Origin: Lachnospiraceae bacterium
GTDB taxonomy: Bacteria > Bacillota > Clostridia > Lachnospirales > Lachnospiraceae
Direction of reading: 5' to 3'
NCBI GenBank assembly: GCA_910575775.1
Contig: CAJTEY010000019.1
Coordinates: 18,587 to 82,586 of the forward strand
Length of the DNA stretch: 64,000 bases
The stretch's first letter is position 1. Each line of letters starts with the position of its first letter. Shown piece by piece: positions 15,526 through 23,912 of the stretch. The notes below the pieces were generated by a model, which worked only from the letters and a program-made list of their open reading frames with translations, searched no databases and was not told the DNA's origin. Both the position numbers and the translations under genes were made by a program.

Positions 15526-16140
15526 ATGTTTGAGAATAGGAAGGAAACCAACAGAAAAGACAGCAGAAGGATCAGCAGGGCGGACATATGTCTGATGGCA
15601 TTTTTTCTGCTTCTGGCATTGGGATGCTTTGGCTGGTCTGTTTTGAGCCGGAAAGAAGGGCAGAGGCTGCAGATCTCCTATGACGGCCAGACGGTTATGA
15701 ATGTGCCATTGTCACAGATCCGGCCGCAGAAAATTGCCGGAGAGGGTGACGGGGCCGTCCGTTACTGTCTGATTCGCTGCCTGGACGAGAGCGTCTCCTG
15801 TGAGTGGTATGATGCAAGACCCGATCTGGCGTCGACAGTTCCTGATGGAGGCAGCTACAATCTGCTGGCTGTTTCAGTAACCGGCGTTTTCATGGAGGCA
15901 GCCGACTGCAGGGATCAGATCTGCGTACATCATATCCCCCTTACGGGCATCGGGGAGAGCATGATCTGCCTGCCGCATAAGCTTGTGGTGGAAATGGCCG
16001 GTGAAGCGGATGAGGGGACGCTGGATGGCATCGCAAAGGCGGAGAAAGCGGGAAAACGCCCAGATGTCATGTCGAAAGCGGAGAAAACAGGAAAAACCGT
16101 ATACAATGGGGGGAGGCGCAGCTATGAGACGGACGGCTGA
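15526..16140 (+). CDS. NusG domain II-containing membrane-anchored protein
   Basis: A 204-residue protein with one N-terminal membrane span (LMAFFLLLALGCFGW, about residues 23-40) and an extracytoplasmic NusG domain II. The domain signature is ADCRDQICVHH (about 128-138) followed by ESMICLPHKLVVEM (about 146-159), including the paired cysteines found in these proteins. A charged C-terminal tail (KAEKAGKRPD) follows. In Firmicutes such proteins regularly precede a Gx transporter gene, as here, where the downstream start overlaps this stop by 17 bp. The role is unknown in detail; involvement in redox or quinone-related cell-envelope functions is only suggested by neighbours. Start-site oddity: the ATG sits at the expected transcription start. 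Confidence 0.85.
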   Translation: MFENRKETNRKDSRRISRADICLMAFFLLLALGCFGWSVLSRKEGQRLQISYDGQTVMNVPLSQIRPQKIAGEGDGAVRYCLIRCLDESVSCEWYDARPDLASTVPDGGSYNLLAVSVTGVFMEAADCRDQICVHHIPLTGIGESMICLPHKLVVEMAGEADEGTLDGIAKAEKAGKRPDVMSKAEKTGKTVYNGGRRSYETDG

Positions 16141-16696
16141 ACTTGGTTTTTTGCTGGCGCTGGCTCTTATTTTATCTTATGTGGAATCTCTGATTCCTTT
16201 TTCTTTCGGGGTACCAGGGATTAAGCTGGGACTGCCCAATCTGATCGTGCTTCTGCTTCTGTATGGAAGGAACGAAGAACAGACTGCAGATGGCGAGAGC
16301 GCATCGCGGACAGGGTTTGTGAATTTTTTAACAAAGGGGGAGCAGGAGTCGCTTCTGGTGAACGCTCTGCGGATCGTCCTGTCCGGCTTCCTGTTCAGCA
16401 ATCTCTATGCGATTTTATATGCGCTGGCGGGGGCAGCGTTCAGTTTCCTTGCCATGATCATCGGCAGACGGTCGAAGCGTTTTTCTGTGGTGGGAGTGAG
16501 TGTGCTTGGAGGCGTGTTCCACAATGTGGGGCAGCTTCTTGTGGCGATGGCGGTAGTGGAAACCCTGGCGGTTGCTTACTATGTGCCGTTTTTAATTGTG
16601 GCGGGCACGGTAACGGGAGCGTTGCTCGGAGTCGCGGGGATGGAGATTTTGCCTTATCTGCGGCGGCTGATGCAGGAAGAAGAGTGGAATCAATGA
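16124..16696 (+). CDS. Gx transporter family membrane protein (HepS/ECF-like)
   Basis: This 190-residue integral membrane protein has about five hydrophobic segments and the motif SFGVPGIKLGLPNLIVL near residue 30, typical of the Gx transporter family (often annotated as heptaprenyl diphosphate synthase component I). A charged insert (about residues 48-75, NEEQTADGESASRTG) separates the first and second membrane regions. The start at 16124 has GGGGGGAGGCGCAGCT upstream and overlaps the preceding NusG-II gene, indicating translational coupling. Members resemble ECF substrate-binding components; the substrate cannot be inferred. ruvA follows 35 bp downstream. Confidence 0.82.
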   Translation: MRRTAELGFLLALALILSYVESLIPFSFGVPGIKLGLPNLIVLLLLYGRNEEQTADGESASRTGFVNFLTKGEQESLLVNALRIVLSGFLFSNLYAILYALAGAAFSFLAMIIGRRSKRFSVVGVSVLGGVFHNVGQLLVAMAVVETLAVAYYVPFLIVAGTVTGALLGVAGMEILPYLRRLMQEEEWNQ

Positions 16697-16730
16697 GCAT
16701 ATTTGAATCAATTACGGAGGGACAGAAACT

Positions 16731-17351
16731 ATGTACGCATACATAAAGGGAACGCTTGAGGAGACCACAGAGGATTCGGTGGTGGTGGAAGCCGGGGGGA
16801 TCGGTTATAACATCAAGGTTTCCACTGCCACGGCAGAGCTTCTGCCGGGCGTGGGTAACGAGGTGAAAATATACACCTATACGCTAGTGCGTGAGGATGC
16901 TTTTGCGCTTTTCGGCTTTCTGACAAGGGATGATCTGGAAATTTTTAAGAAGCTGATCGCAGTAAACGGGATCGGCCCAAAGGGCGGGCTTGCGATCCTC
17001 TCGGTGATGAGCGCGGATGCCCTGCGGTTCGCCGTTATGGCGGGGGACGCGAAGGCTATCGCGAAGGCGCCTGGGATCGGTGCGAAGACGGCGGAGCGGG
17101 TGATTCTGGAACTGCGTGATAAGATTTCTCTGGAAGATACGTTAAAGGGACTCGGCGAGCCGACAGGCGCGGCGGGTAATGCTGCCGGATCACAGGGGGG
17201 CGACAATCTGATGAAGCGGGAGGCTATAGAGGCGCTGGTAGCGCTTGGGTATGCGGCCTCCGATGCAACGGCTGCGGTGAAGAAAGTGGAGGTTACGGAG
17301 GACACCACATCGGAGACGATCCTGAAACTTGCGCTGAAACATATTTTTTAA
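16731..17351 (+). CDS. ruvA: Holliday junction branch-migration protein RuvA
   Basis: RuvA forms the tetrameric platform that binds four-way junctions and loads RuvB. The 206-residue product has the N-terminal OB fold (MYAYIKGTLEE start), two helix-hairpin-helix motifs (IAVNGIGPKGGLAIL near 80 and APGIGAKTAERVILEL near 110) and a C-terminal three-helix domain (REAIEALVALGYAASDA) that contacts RuvB. An AATTACGGAGGGACAGAAACT ribosome region (GGAGGG) precedes the ATG. Unusually, ruvB is not adjacent. It lies 6.5 kb away beyond an ABC exporter pair and two minus-strand genes, and a 154-bp structured repeat starts 3 bp after this stop codon. Confidence 0.97.
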   Translation: MYAYIKGTLEETTEDSVVVEAGGIGYNIKVSTATAELLPGVGNEVKIYTYTLVREDAFALFGFLTRDDLEIFKKLIAVNGIGPKGGLAILSVMSADALRFAVMAGDAKAIAKAPGIGAKTAERVILELRDKISLEDTLKGLGEPTGAAGNAAGSQGGDNLMKREAIEALVALGYAASDATAAVKKVEVTEDTTSETILKLALKHIF

Positions 17352-17353
17352 CA

Positions 17354-17507
17354 GTTCAGCCAGACTGAGTTTGTCGGACAAATCATGCTTGCATCAATTT
17401 GGCAGACAAATGATGGTCTGAGGGAACGCCCGTATATGAGCAAAAAAGAGTTGCGAAGCAACGGAGAGTGCCGAAGGCACGGTTTTGCGAATGGGCGTGG
17501 GCTGAAC
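17354..17507 (+). repeat. 154-bp multi-stem structured element, copy 1 (E1)
   Basis: The ends GTTCAGCC (17354-17361) and GGCTGAAC (17500-17507) pair perfectly. Inside are a long hairpin closed by AGAC/GTCT and TTTGTC/GACAAA around ATGCTTGCAT, a stem ACGCCC/GGGCGT, and two small hairpins GTTGCgaaGCAAC and GTGCCgaaGGCAC. A second element at 56639-56792 has the same length and the same layout, with different bases in most stems. Unpaired stretches ATGAGCAAA and TTTGCGAAT are shared. It is transcribed in the sense direction between ruvA and the ABC gene. Function unknown; a noncoding RNA domain or a mobile structured repeat are both possible. Confidence 0.75.
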
Positions 17508-17525
17508 ACATTGGAGGAATACACA

Positions 17526-19310
17526 GTGATTTTCGGAAAACACATAAATAAATATTATCTCAAACACGCACCGATTCTGATTGTGGGTATCCTTGCGCTT
17601 ATTTTTGTGGACTACTTCCAGCTGATCCTGCCGGAGCTTTACCGTATCGTGGTGAACGGTATGAACGGCGGTCTCGTGGAAGTGGGCGGGGAACTTGTGC
17701 CCTTTACCATGGACGTGCTGTTAAACGAGGTGTGCCGGCGCGCCATTGTGGTTATTCTTGTCATGGTGGTGGGGCGTTTTCTCTGGCGCGTCAGTTTTTA
17801 CGGGGCGGCGATCAGGGTGGAGACCGATTTGCGCAACCGCATGTTTGACCATTGCAAAAATCTCTCGCAGGATTACTTTCAGGTGAACAAGGTCGGAAAT
17901 CTGATGAGTCTGTTTACCAACGATCTGGACACCATACAGGAGTGCTTCGGAGATGGGATACTGATGTTCTGCGACGCGCTGTTTCTGGGGCTGCTCGCCT
18001 TCTTTAAAATGTGGAACATGGACAGGAGGCTGACGGGGTTTTCCATAATTCCCATGGTGATTCTGTTTTTGTTTGGTACGGTGATGTTTAAGGCGATGAA
18101 AGCGAAATGGGAGGTCAGGCAGGAGGCGTTTTCCAGACTTTCCGATTTTTCTCAGGAAAATTTTTCGGGCATTGCAGTAATCAAGGCTTTTGTGAAGGAG
18201 TATCTGGAACTTAGGGAGTTTGAGAAACTGAACCGGGAAAACGAGGATATCAATGTGGCGTATACCCGGATTGCCACGCTGCTCGATTGTCTGACGTTCC
18301 TGCTTGTGGAGTCGGTGATCTGTGTGATTCTGGGTTACGGCGGCTATCTGGTTTACTGCGGCAGGTTTGACGCAGGGCAGCTTGTGGAATATATTGTTTA
18401 TTTTGATTCGATCATCTGGCCGGTTATGGCGGTGTCCATGCTGATTGAGAAGACTTCACGCGGAAAGGCGTCCTTAAACCGTGTCAGTGAGCTCCTGGAC
18501 GCAGAGGTTACAGTAAACGACAGGGAGAATGTGACGCAGCTGCATGACATGAAGGGGGAGATCGAGTTCAGGCGCCTTACCTTCCGTTATCCCGACGGGG
18601 AGACAGATGCGCTTAAGGACGTATCCTTTACCATTCACGCGGGAGAGAGCGTGGGTGTGGTGGGAAGGACCGGCTCCGGGAAGACCATTCTCGTGGATCT
18701 GATCCTGCGCGCCTACAATGTGCCGGACGGCATGCTCTTTATCGACGGGCACGACGTGAACACGGTTTCCATCCGCTCCGTGCGGGAGGGGTGTTCCTAT
18801 GTGCCGCAGGACAATTTTCTCTTTTCCGATACTATTGAAAACAATATTTCCTTCGCGGTGGACGAAGTTTGCGATGCGCTGGTGGAGCGGGCCGCGAGGC
18901 TGTCTGACGTGCATGATGATATCATGGATTTTACTGCCGGATACCGAACGGTGCTGGGCGAGCGGGGCGTGACGGTTTCCGGCGGGCAGAAACAGCGGAT
19001 TTCCATTGCCCGCGCGCTGATCAAGGAGTCGGCGGTTCTGATTCTGGACGATTCGGTTTCGGCGGTGGACATGAAGACCGAGAAAATCATTTTAAAAAAC
19101 CTTCTGGAGAACAGAAGGGGCAGGACAACGATACTGATTGCCCACAGAATCTCCACGGTGGAGCACATGGATAAAATTATATTCATAGACGAAGGGTGTG
19201 TCCGCGCGGTGGGCAGCCATGAAACCCTCTATGAGACATGTGCGGATTACAGGCGCATGGTTGATCTGCAGCGAATGGAGGAGGAAGAAGGGGGTGAGGC
19301 AGATGTATGA
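17526..19310 (+). CDS. ABC exporter half-transporter (membrane plus ATPase domain), subunit 1
   Basis: This 594-residue protein is a type IV ABC exporter subunit: six membrane helices in the first 320 residues, then a nucleotide-binding domain. Visible motifs are Walker A (GRTGSGKT, near residue 385), signature VSGGQKQR (near 490), Walker B ILILDD (about 510) and switch His in IAHR. The Walker B glutamate position is Asp (LILDDS), as often seen in the degenerate half of heterodimeric exporters. The start is GTG at 17526, with TTGGAGGAATACACA upstream; longer in-frame starts lie inside the E1 repeat and are rejected. The next gene overlaps the stop and encodes the partner subunit. Confidence 0.92.
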   Translation: MIFGKHINKYYLKHAPILIVGILALIFVDYFQLILPELYRIVVNGMNGGLVEVGGELVPFTMDVLLNEVCRRAIVVILVMVVGRFLWRVSFYGAAIRVETDLRNRMFDHCKNLSQDYFQVNKVGNLMSLFTNDLDTIQECFGDGILMFCDALFLGLLAFFKMWNMDRRLTGFSIIPMVILFLFGTVMFKAMKAKWEVRQEAFSRLSDFSQENFSGIAVIKAFVKEYLELREFEKLNRENEDINVAYTRIATLLDCLTFLLVESVICVILGYGGYLVYCGRFDAGQLVEYIVYFDSIIWPVMAVSMLIEKTSRGKASLNRVSELLDAEVTVNDRENVTQLHDMKGEIEFRRLTFRYPDGETDALKDVSFTIHAGESVGVVGRTGSGKTILVDLILRAYNVPDGMLFIDGHDVNTVSIRSVREGCSYVPQDNFLFSDTIENNISFAVDEVCDALVERAARLSDVHDDIMDFTAGYRTVLGERGVTVSGGQKQRISIARALIKESAVLILDDSVSAVDMKTEKIILKNLLENRRGRTTILIAHRISTVEHMDKIIFIDEGCVRAVGSHETLYETCADYRRMVDLQRMEEEEGGEADV

Positions 19311-21204
19311 GTATTATCCGCTGATCGTGGTGGGAGCGATAGTCGGGCTGTTTTCCCTCGTCCTTCTGATCGCCTATCTGACGGTGAAAGATAAGAAGCA
19401 GACGATGGGGTTTGAACGTCAGATCGGAGACCGGGAGATTATGGGGCGTCTCCTGCATTATGCGAAGCCGTATCTGACGCGGTTTCTTCTGGTGGGCGCC
19501 GTGATGCTTTTTACCATCGCCTATGATGTGGTTTCCCCTTTCATTATCGGGCGGATTGAGGAGACGGTCGCGGGAGATTTTGAGATGCCGCATATTTACA
19601 GGGCACTAGTGGTCTATGTGAGTATTCTGATCGTCTCCATGGTGTGCGCATACATACAGGCGGTGGTGCTGCAAAAGACGGGGCAGCGGATTATTTCCGT
19701 TATGAGGGAAGACCTGTTTGTGAAGATAGAGAGCCTTTCTCATGAGCAGTTAAACGCGATACCCGTCGGCAAGCTTGTGACCCGCGTGACCAACGACACC
19801 AACGCGATTTCCATGATGTTTACCAATCTGCTGGTCAATTTCGTGAAAAATATATTCGTGATTATCGGCGTGTTTGCGGCGATGCTCGTGCTGAGCTATG
19901 AGCTGACGCTGATGATCCTCTGCTTTGTGCCTTTTATTGTGCTGTTTACGGTGATTTTCCGCAAGTTTTCCAGACGCGCTTACCGAAAAGTGAAGGACTG
20001 TACCACGGATATCAACACCTATCTGTCCGAGAATCTTTCCGGCATCAAGATCACCCAGATTTTTAACAGGGAGGAGGTGAAGATGCAGGAATTCCGGGAA
20101 AAGAGCAACGCGCTGGGGAGGGCGAAGCAGGAGCAGATACTGGTGTTCGGTATTTTCCGTCCGCTGGTATACATGCTTTATGTCAGCTCCATTCTCTGCC
20201 TTTTGTATCTGGGCGGCAGAGAGTATCTGGAACATCAGGTGTTTATGGGGCAGGTGATCACAAGCGGCATGCTGGTGTCCTTTTATATGTACATTTCCAA
20301 GTTTTACAATCCGATCCAGAATCTGGCGGAGCAGTTTAACTGGCTGCAGTCGGCGTTTGCTTCAGCCGAGAAGGTTTTTGCGGTTCTGGATATGGAACCT
20401 GCCATACAGGATGCGCCGGACGCGGTGGAGCTGGGGACGGTGAGGGGTGAGATCGAGTTTCGGGATGTCTGGTTCTCCTATGTGGAGGGAGAGTGGGTGT
20501 TAAAGGGCGTTTCCTTCCATGTGATGCCGAAGGAGACCGTTGCCTTCGTCGGTTCCACAGGATCGGGCAAGACGACGATTCTGTCACTTCTTTGCAGGAA
20601 TTACGAGTTCCAGAAAGGGGAAATCCTGATCGACGGGATTGATATCCGCAAGATTAAAATTTCCTCCCTGCGAAGGCATTTCGGGCAGATGCTGCAGGAT
20701 GTGTTCCTGTTTTCGGGGACGATCCGCAGTAATATCGCGCTGCGGGCGGAACATATTTCCGACGAGGAGATCCGGGAGGCATGCCGCTATGTGAACGCGG
20801 ACCATTTCATTGATAAGCTGGAAAAGGGGCTGGATGAGGAAGTGCGGGAGAGGGGAAACAATTTTTCCGCGGGACAGCGGCAGCTTCTGTCCTTTGCCAG
20901 GACCATTGTGCATAAACCGGCGGTGATGATTCTGGACGAGGCGACGGCGAATATTGATACCGAAACAGAGCTTTTGATCCAAGATTCACTGGAAAAGATG
21001 CAGAATATCGGAACGATGCTGATGGTGGCCCACCGATTGTCCACGATTCAGAATGCGGACAGGATCATTGTGCTTTCCCACGGAAAGATTGTGGAACAGG
21101 GGACGCACCAGGAACTTCTTAAGCTGCATGGGAAATATGACAGGCTTTACCGTCTGCAGTACAGGCGGGAGGAAATGGCGCGGGAGAAAAACGGTATGGA
21201 CTGA
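19303..21204 (+). CDS. ABC exporter half-transporter, subunit 2
   Basis: This 633-residue partner of the upstream subunit has an extra N-terminal membrane segment (LIVVGAIVGLFSLVLLIAYL) before the usual six-helix domain. Its ATPase domain has Walker A GSTGSGKTT, signature FSAGQRQLLSFAR, Walker B with the catalytic glutamate (VMILDEAT) and HRLST switch. The pair therefore has one consensus and one degenerate site, the standard asymmetric design of BmrCD/TM287-288-type drug or lipid exporters. The ATG at 19303 overlaps the upstream stop and is preceded by AAGGGGGTGAGGC. Substrate unknown. A candidate stop hairpin follows, oriented for the opposing strand. Confidence 0.92.
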   Translation: MYEYYPLIVVGAIVGLFSLVLLIAYLTVKDKKQTMGFERQIGDREIMGRLLHYAKPYLTRFLLVGAVMLFTIAYDVVSPFIIGRIEETVAGDFEMPHIYRALVVYVSILIVSMVCAYIQAVVLQKTGQRIISVMREDLFVKIESLSHEQLNAIPVGKLVTRVTNDTNAISMMFTNLLVNFVKNIFVIIGVFAAMLVLSYELTLMILCFVPFIVLFTVIFRKFSRRAYRKVKDCTTDINTYLSENLSGIKITQIFNREEVKMQEFREKSNALGRAKQEQILVFGIFRPLVYMLYVSSILCLLYLGGREYLEHQVFMGQVITSGMLVSFYMYISKFYNPIQNLAEQFNWLQSAFASAEKVFAVLDMEPAIQDAPDAVELGTVRGEIEFRDVWFSYVEGEWVLKGVSFHVMPKETVAFVGSTGSGKTTILSLLCRNYEFQKGEILIDGIDIRKIKISSLRRHFGQMLQDVFLFSGTIRSNIALRAEHISDEEIREACRYVNADHFIDKLEKGLDEEVRERGNNFSAGQRQLLSFARTIVHKPAVMILDEATANIDTETELLIQDSLEKMQNIGTMLMVAHRLSTIQNADRIIVLSHGKIVEQGTHQELLKLHGKYDRLYRLQYRREEMAREKNGMD

Positions 21205-21210
21205 CAAATA

Positions 21211-21240
21211 AAAACGCCTGTTCATGGAGAGAACAGACGC
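21211..21240 (-). terminator. terminator of the PII-like gene
   Basis: CGCCTGTTC (21215-21223) pairs with GAACAGACG (21231-21239) with one mismatch. Read on the minus strand, it ends in TTTTTA. It lies between converging genes. Confidence 0.7.
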
Positions 21241-21268
21241 TGTATGCTGCGAGCAGACGAGCTTTTCA

Positions 21269-21994
21269 TCAATTCGGCCCGGGATCGGCTGTTTCCTCCT
21301 CGGTATCCTCCTGCGCATATTGCTCCAACAGGCGCATGCCTGCGGTTTCCGTTACAGGGAGAGAGAAGACCACGGATTTTGCCTTGGTGGTAAGTCCGGC
21401 CTCCTCCATAACAGCACGCATGATGGCGTTTTTCTGCTCCTTTTTTACAACGATGAAGATGAGTTCCTTCTCGGAGGCGAGCGTGACGCCTAAGAATTTG
21501 TCGGCACTTTCCATGCCGGTGCCCTTGGCGTGGATGACTGTGCCGCCGCCGGCCTGCATTTTTCTGGCGGCGTCCATAATCATTTCGGTGTAACCCTGAT
21601 TGGCGATGATGATTAAGAGTTCGTATTTTGTATCCTTCAAAACTGTTTCCTCCCCATGTTCAAAGGTTTCTTCCCCCGTCAGAAAGCGGAGCTGTCTGAG
21701 GCCGCCGATGCTGGCTAACGGAATGATGAATGCAACGCCGGTGCCGGGAATGTCGATGCGCATTTCCCGCTCTAAGCCGGTCTTTAATTTTTTCCAGGTC
21801 TTGCGGGTGACAATGGAAAAGATTACGGCCTTTTCCGTGCCGTCCAGACCGAAATAGTCCATCAGCTCATTGGTGGCGGTGCCGTTTCCAAGCGTGATGA
21901 AATTGACCGGGACATGGTATCTGTCGTAAAATGCCGCAAATTCTTTCGTGCGGTCCCTGGTGATGATGGCTGTCATCATATATAGTTCACTCAT
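21269..21994 (-). CDS. tandem PII-like signalling protein
   Basis: This 241-residue cytoplasmic protein holds two successive domains that resemble the nitrogen-regulatory PII fold. The first runs from MSELYMMTAIITRDR to about 110. The second starts at YELLIIIANQGYTEMIMDAA (about 118) and includes the T-loop-like GGGTVIHAKGTG near 150, a motif typical of the PII family. The start at 21994 has GGAGGATATCC upstream; the longer frame is rejected. It is downstream of the DUF1538 membrane protein on the same strand, an association known for DUF1538 genes. A role as sensor or gate of that transporter is inferred from context only. Confidence 0.75.
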   Translation of the reverse strand: MSELYMMTAIITRDRTKEFAAFYDRYHVPVNFITLGNGTATNELMDYFGLDGTEKAVIFSIVTRKTWKKLKTGLEREMRIDIPGTGVAFIIPLASIGGLRQLRFLTGEETFEHGEETVLKDTKYELLIIIANQGYTEMIMDAARKMQAGGGTVIHAKGTGMESADKFLGVTLASEKELIFIVVKKEQKNAIMRAVMEEAGLTTKAKSVVFSLPVTETAGMRLLEQYAQEDTEEETADPGPN

Positions 21995-22138
21995 GGATAT
22001 CCTCCGTTTATTTTTGCGAGCAATGAGCCAGACGCCGTACCTGCACCCAATCAAAGGCTGGGCTGAGCATCCTGGCGAATGCCGCGAGGGCAAATACTCC
22101 GCAGCAAGCAGGGAAGTCCCTGCCCGATCAGAGCTTGA
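21995..22138 (-). other. structured spacer between DUF1538 and PII-like genes
   Basis: The 144-bp gap is GC-rich and contains a perfect hairpin (GCAGGGA / TCCCTGC, with CT loop, at about 22109-22124) nested between GGGCA and TGCCC. Other short palindromes follow. No promoter is obvious. It may be an attenuator or processing element between the two genes; nothing in it is coding. Confidence 0.4.
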
Positions 22139-23707
22139 CTAGAGTTCGATAATAACATCTTCCGTATCGGCGGCGGCTGTCGGAACCAGACCTGCCAGCT
22201 GCCCGGCAAGACGGCGTTTCTTCCTTCCTGTGGCTTTCTGACGCTGGGAGAGAAGACCGAGAAGCTGTATGGTGATAAGCGGCGTCATGGCAACCATCGC
22301 CACAATGCCGAAAGCGTCCATCACGATACTGCCGCCGACAGCACCGCAGGCGCCCTGCGCCAGAGGAAGCAGAAAGGCCGCAGTCATGGGGCCGGAGGCC
22401 ACGCCGCCGGAGTCGAAGGCGATGGCCGTGTAAATTTTCGGCACGAAGAAGGAAATGCCGAGAGCGAAAGCGTAACCGGGAATCAGAAACCACATGATGG
22501 AGATGCCTGTCAGTACGCGCAGCATGGCGATGCCGAGAGATATGGCGACACCTACGGAGAGACAGGTTCCCATAGAGCCTGCGGAAATAGCGCCATCGGT
22601 AATTTCCTCCACCTGTTTGTTCAATACATAGACAGCAGGTTCCGCTTTTACGATAAAGAAGCCCATAATCATGGCGATGGGAATGAGAAACCACGGATTG
22701 GAGGAGGAGCCTAATATCTGTCCGAGATAGTTTCCGGCGGGCATAAAGCCAACGTTTACGCCGGTCATAAACAGAACCAGGCCAATATAGGTGTAGGCCA
22801 GGCCGATCACCATTTTGGAGAGGGTACGTCTGGAGAGTTTCAGTACTGCGAGCTGAAACAGTCCGAAAAAGAGTACAATCGGAAAAAGGGAGACTGCGAT
22901 CTCCGCTATGTAAGTGGGAAACCCTCGATGGAACAGCGTCCACAGTTCTACAGAAGTTTCCACGGAGGGAATAACCGGCGGCACATAACTGCTCTCGCCG
23001 GGATGATAGATCATGCCGAGGATCAGCACCGATACGATGGGACCGATGGAACACAGGGCCACAAGACCGAAGCTGTCGTCTGCGGCATGGCGGTCATTAC
23101 GGATGGCGGCAACGCCCACACCAAGCGCCATGATAAAGGGAACTGTCATTGGGCCTGTGGTCACACCGCCGGAATCGAAGGCTACGCTTAAAAAATCATC
23201 CGGCACAAAAAGCGCCAGCACAAAGACCAGCATATAAAAGAAGATGAGCAGGGGCGGCAGGGGAATGCGAAACAGCATACGAAGCAGGGCAATCACGAGA
23301 AAGAGCGCAACGCCTCCGGCCACCGCACCGATCAGGATGCCGTTCGGGATGGAGGGTACCTGTCCGGCAAGCACCTGAAGGTCAGGCTCGGATACGGTAA
23401 TGATAAAGCCGAGAAGAAATGAGAGGGAAACAATGACGCTGAGTTTTTTACTTTTGGTCATGCAGGTGCCGACCTTTTCCCCCATAGGAGACATGGAGAG
23501 CTCCGCCCCCAGCGTAAAGAACATCATGCCCAGAATCAGCAGCACGGCGCCGATCAGAAAGCACAGGAGAATGCTTGGAGAGATGGGAGCCACAGAAAAG
23601 CACAAAAGAAGCACAATGACAATGATCGGAAGAACTGCAACCAATGCCTCGCGCAGTTTCTCCATGAGTTTACCGCGTAAAATAATTTTTGCCTGCAAAA
23701 AATTCAC
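22139..23707 (-). CDS. DUF1538 membrane transporter with two fused repeats (UmpA/UmpB-like)
   Basis: A 522-residue polytopic membrane protein with internal duplication. Each half carries the DUF1538 hallmark: AFDSGGVTTGPMTVPF in the first (near residue 175) and AFDSGGVASGPMTAAF in the second (near 425). In many bacteria the halves are separate genes, umpA and umpB, reported to form a cation transporter; here they are one polypeptide. About twelve hydrophobic spans are visible. The GTG at 23707 has a weak site; an internal ATG at 23665 (MEKLREALVAVLP) also fits family N-termini. It is followed by a tandem PII-like gene on the same strand. Ion specificity is not deducible. Confidence 0.85.
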   Translation of the reverse strand: MNFLQAKIILRGKLMEKLREALVAVLPIIVIVLLLCFSVAPISPSILLCFLIGAVLLILGMMFFTLGAELSMSPMGEKVGTCMTKSKKLSVIVSLSFLLGFIITVSEPDLQVLAGQVPSIPNGILIGAVAGGVALFLVIALLRMLFRIPLPPLLIFFYMLVFVLALFVPDDFLSVAFDSGGVTTGPMTVPFIMALGVGVAAIRNDRHAADDSFGLVALCSIGPIVSVLILGMIYHPGESSYVPPVIPSVETSVELWTLFHRGFPTYIAEIAVSLFPIVLFFGLFQLAVLKLSRRTLSKMVIGLAYTYIGLVLFMTGVNVGFMPAGNYLGQILGSSSNPWFLIPIAMIMGFFIVKAEPAVYVLNKQVEEITDGAISAGSMGTCLSVGVAISLGIAMLRVLTGISIMWFLIPGYAFALGISFFVPKIYTAIAFDSGGVASGPMTAAFLLPLAQGACGAVGGSIVMDAFGIVAMVAMTPLITIQLLGLLSQRQKATGRKKRRLAGQLAGLVPTAAADTEDVIIEL

Positions 23708-23912
23708 CTCATTTATGACACGTTATTTTTAAATTGGCGGACGGCTCTTATAGGAATCTGTCCACGGTATTATCTTATAATGAATCGGGACACTTGGCAA
23801 GGGTGAAAAAATGGAGTATCTTGCGAAGCGGGAGGGAAAATGCTATGATTGGGAACATAGAAAGAAGATGGAAAAACAGGCCGGAAGCCCTTGCTTTGAC
23901 ATGGAGGTAATT

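Noticed and set aside
21995..22138. third copy of the 154-bp element
   Set aside because: It shares GGCGAATG and a GGGCTGAGC-like string, but the closing stem, length and internal motifs do not match.
22128..23054. 308-codon frame overlapping the DUF1538 gene on the same strand
   Set aside because: It is rich in Arg, His and Ser, out of frame with the clear membrane protein, and has no family resemblance.
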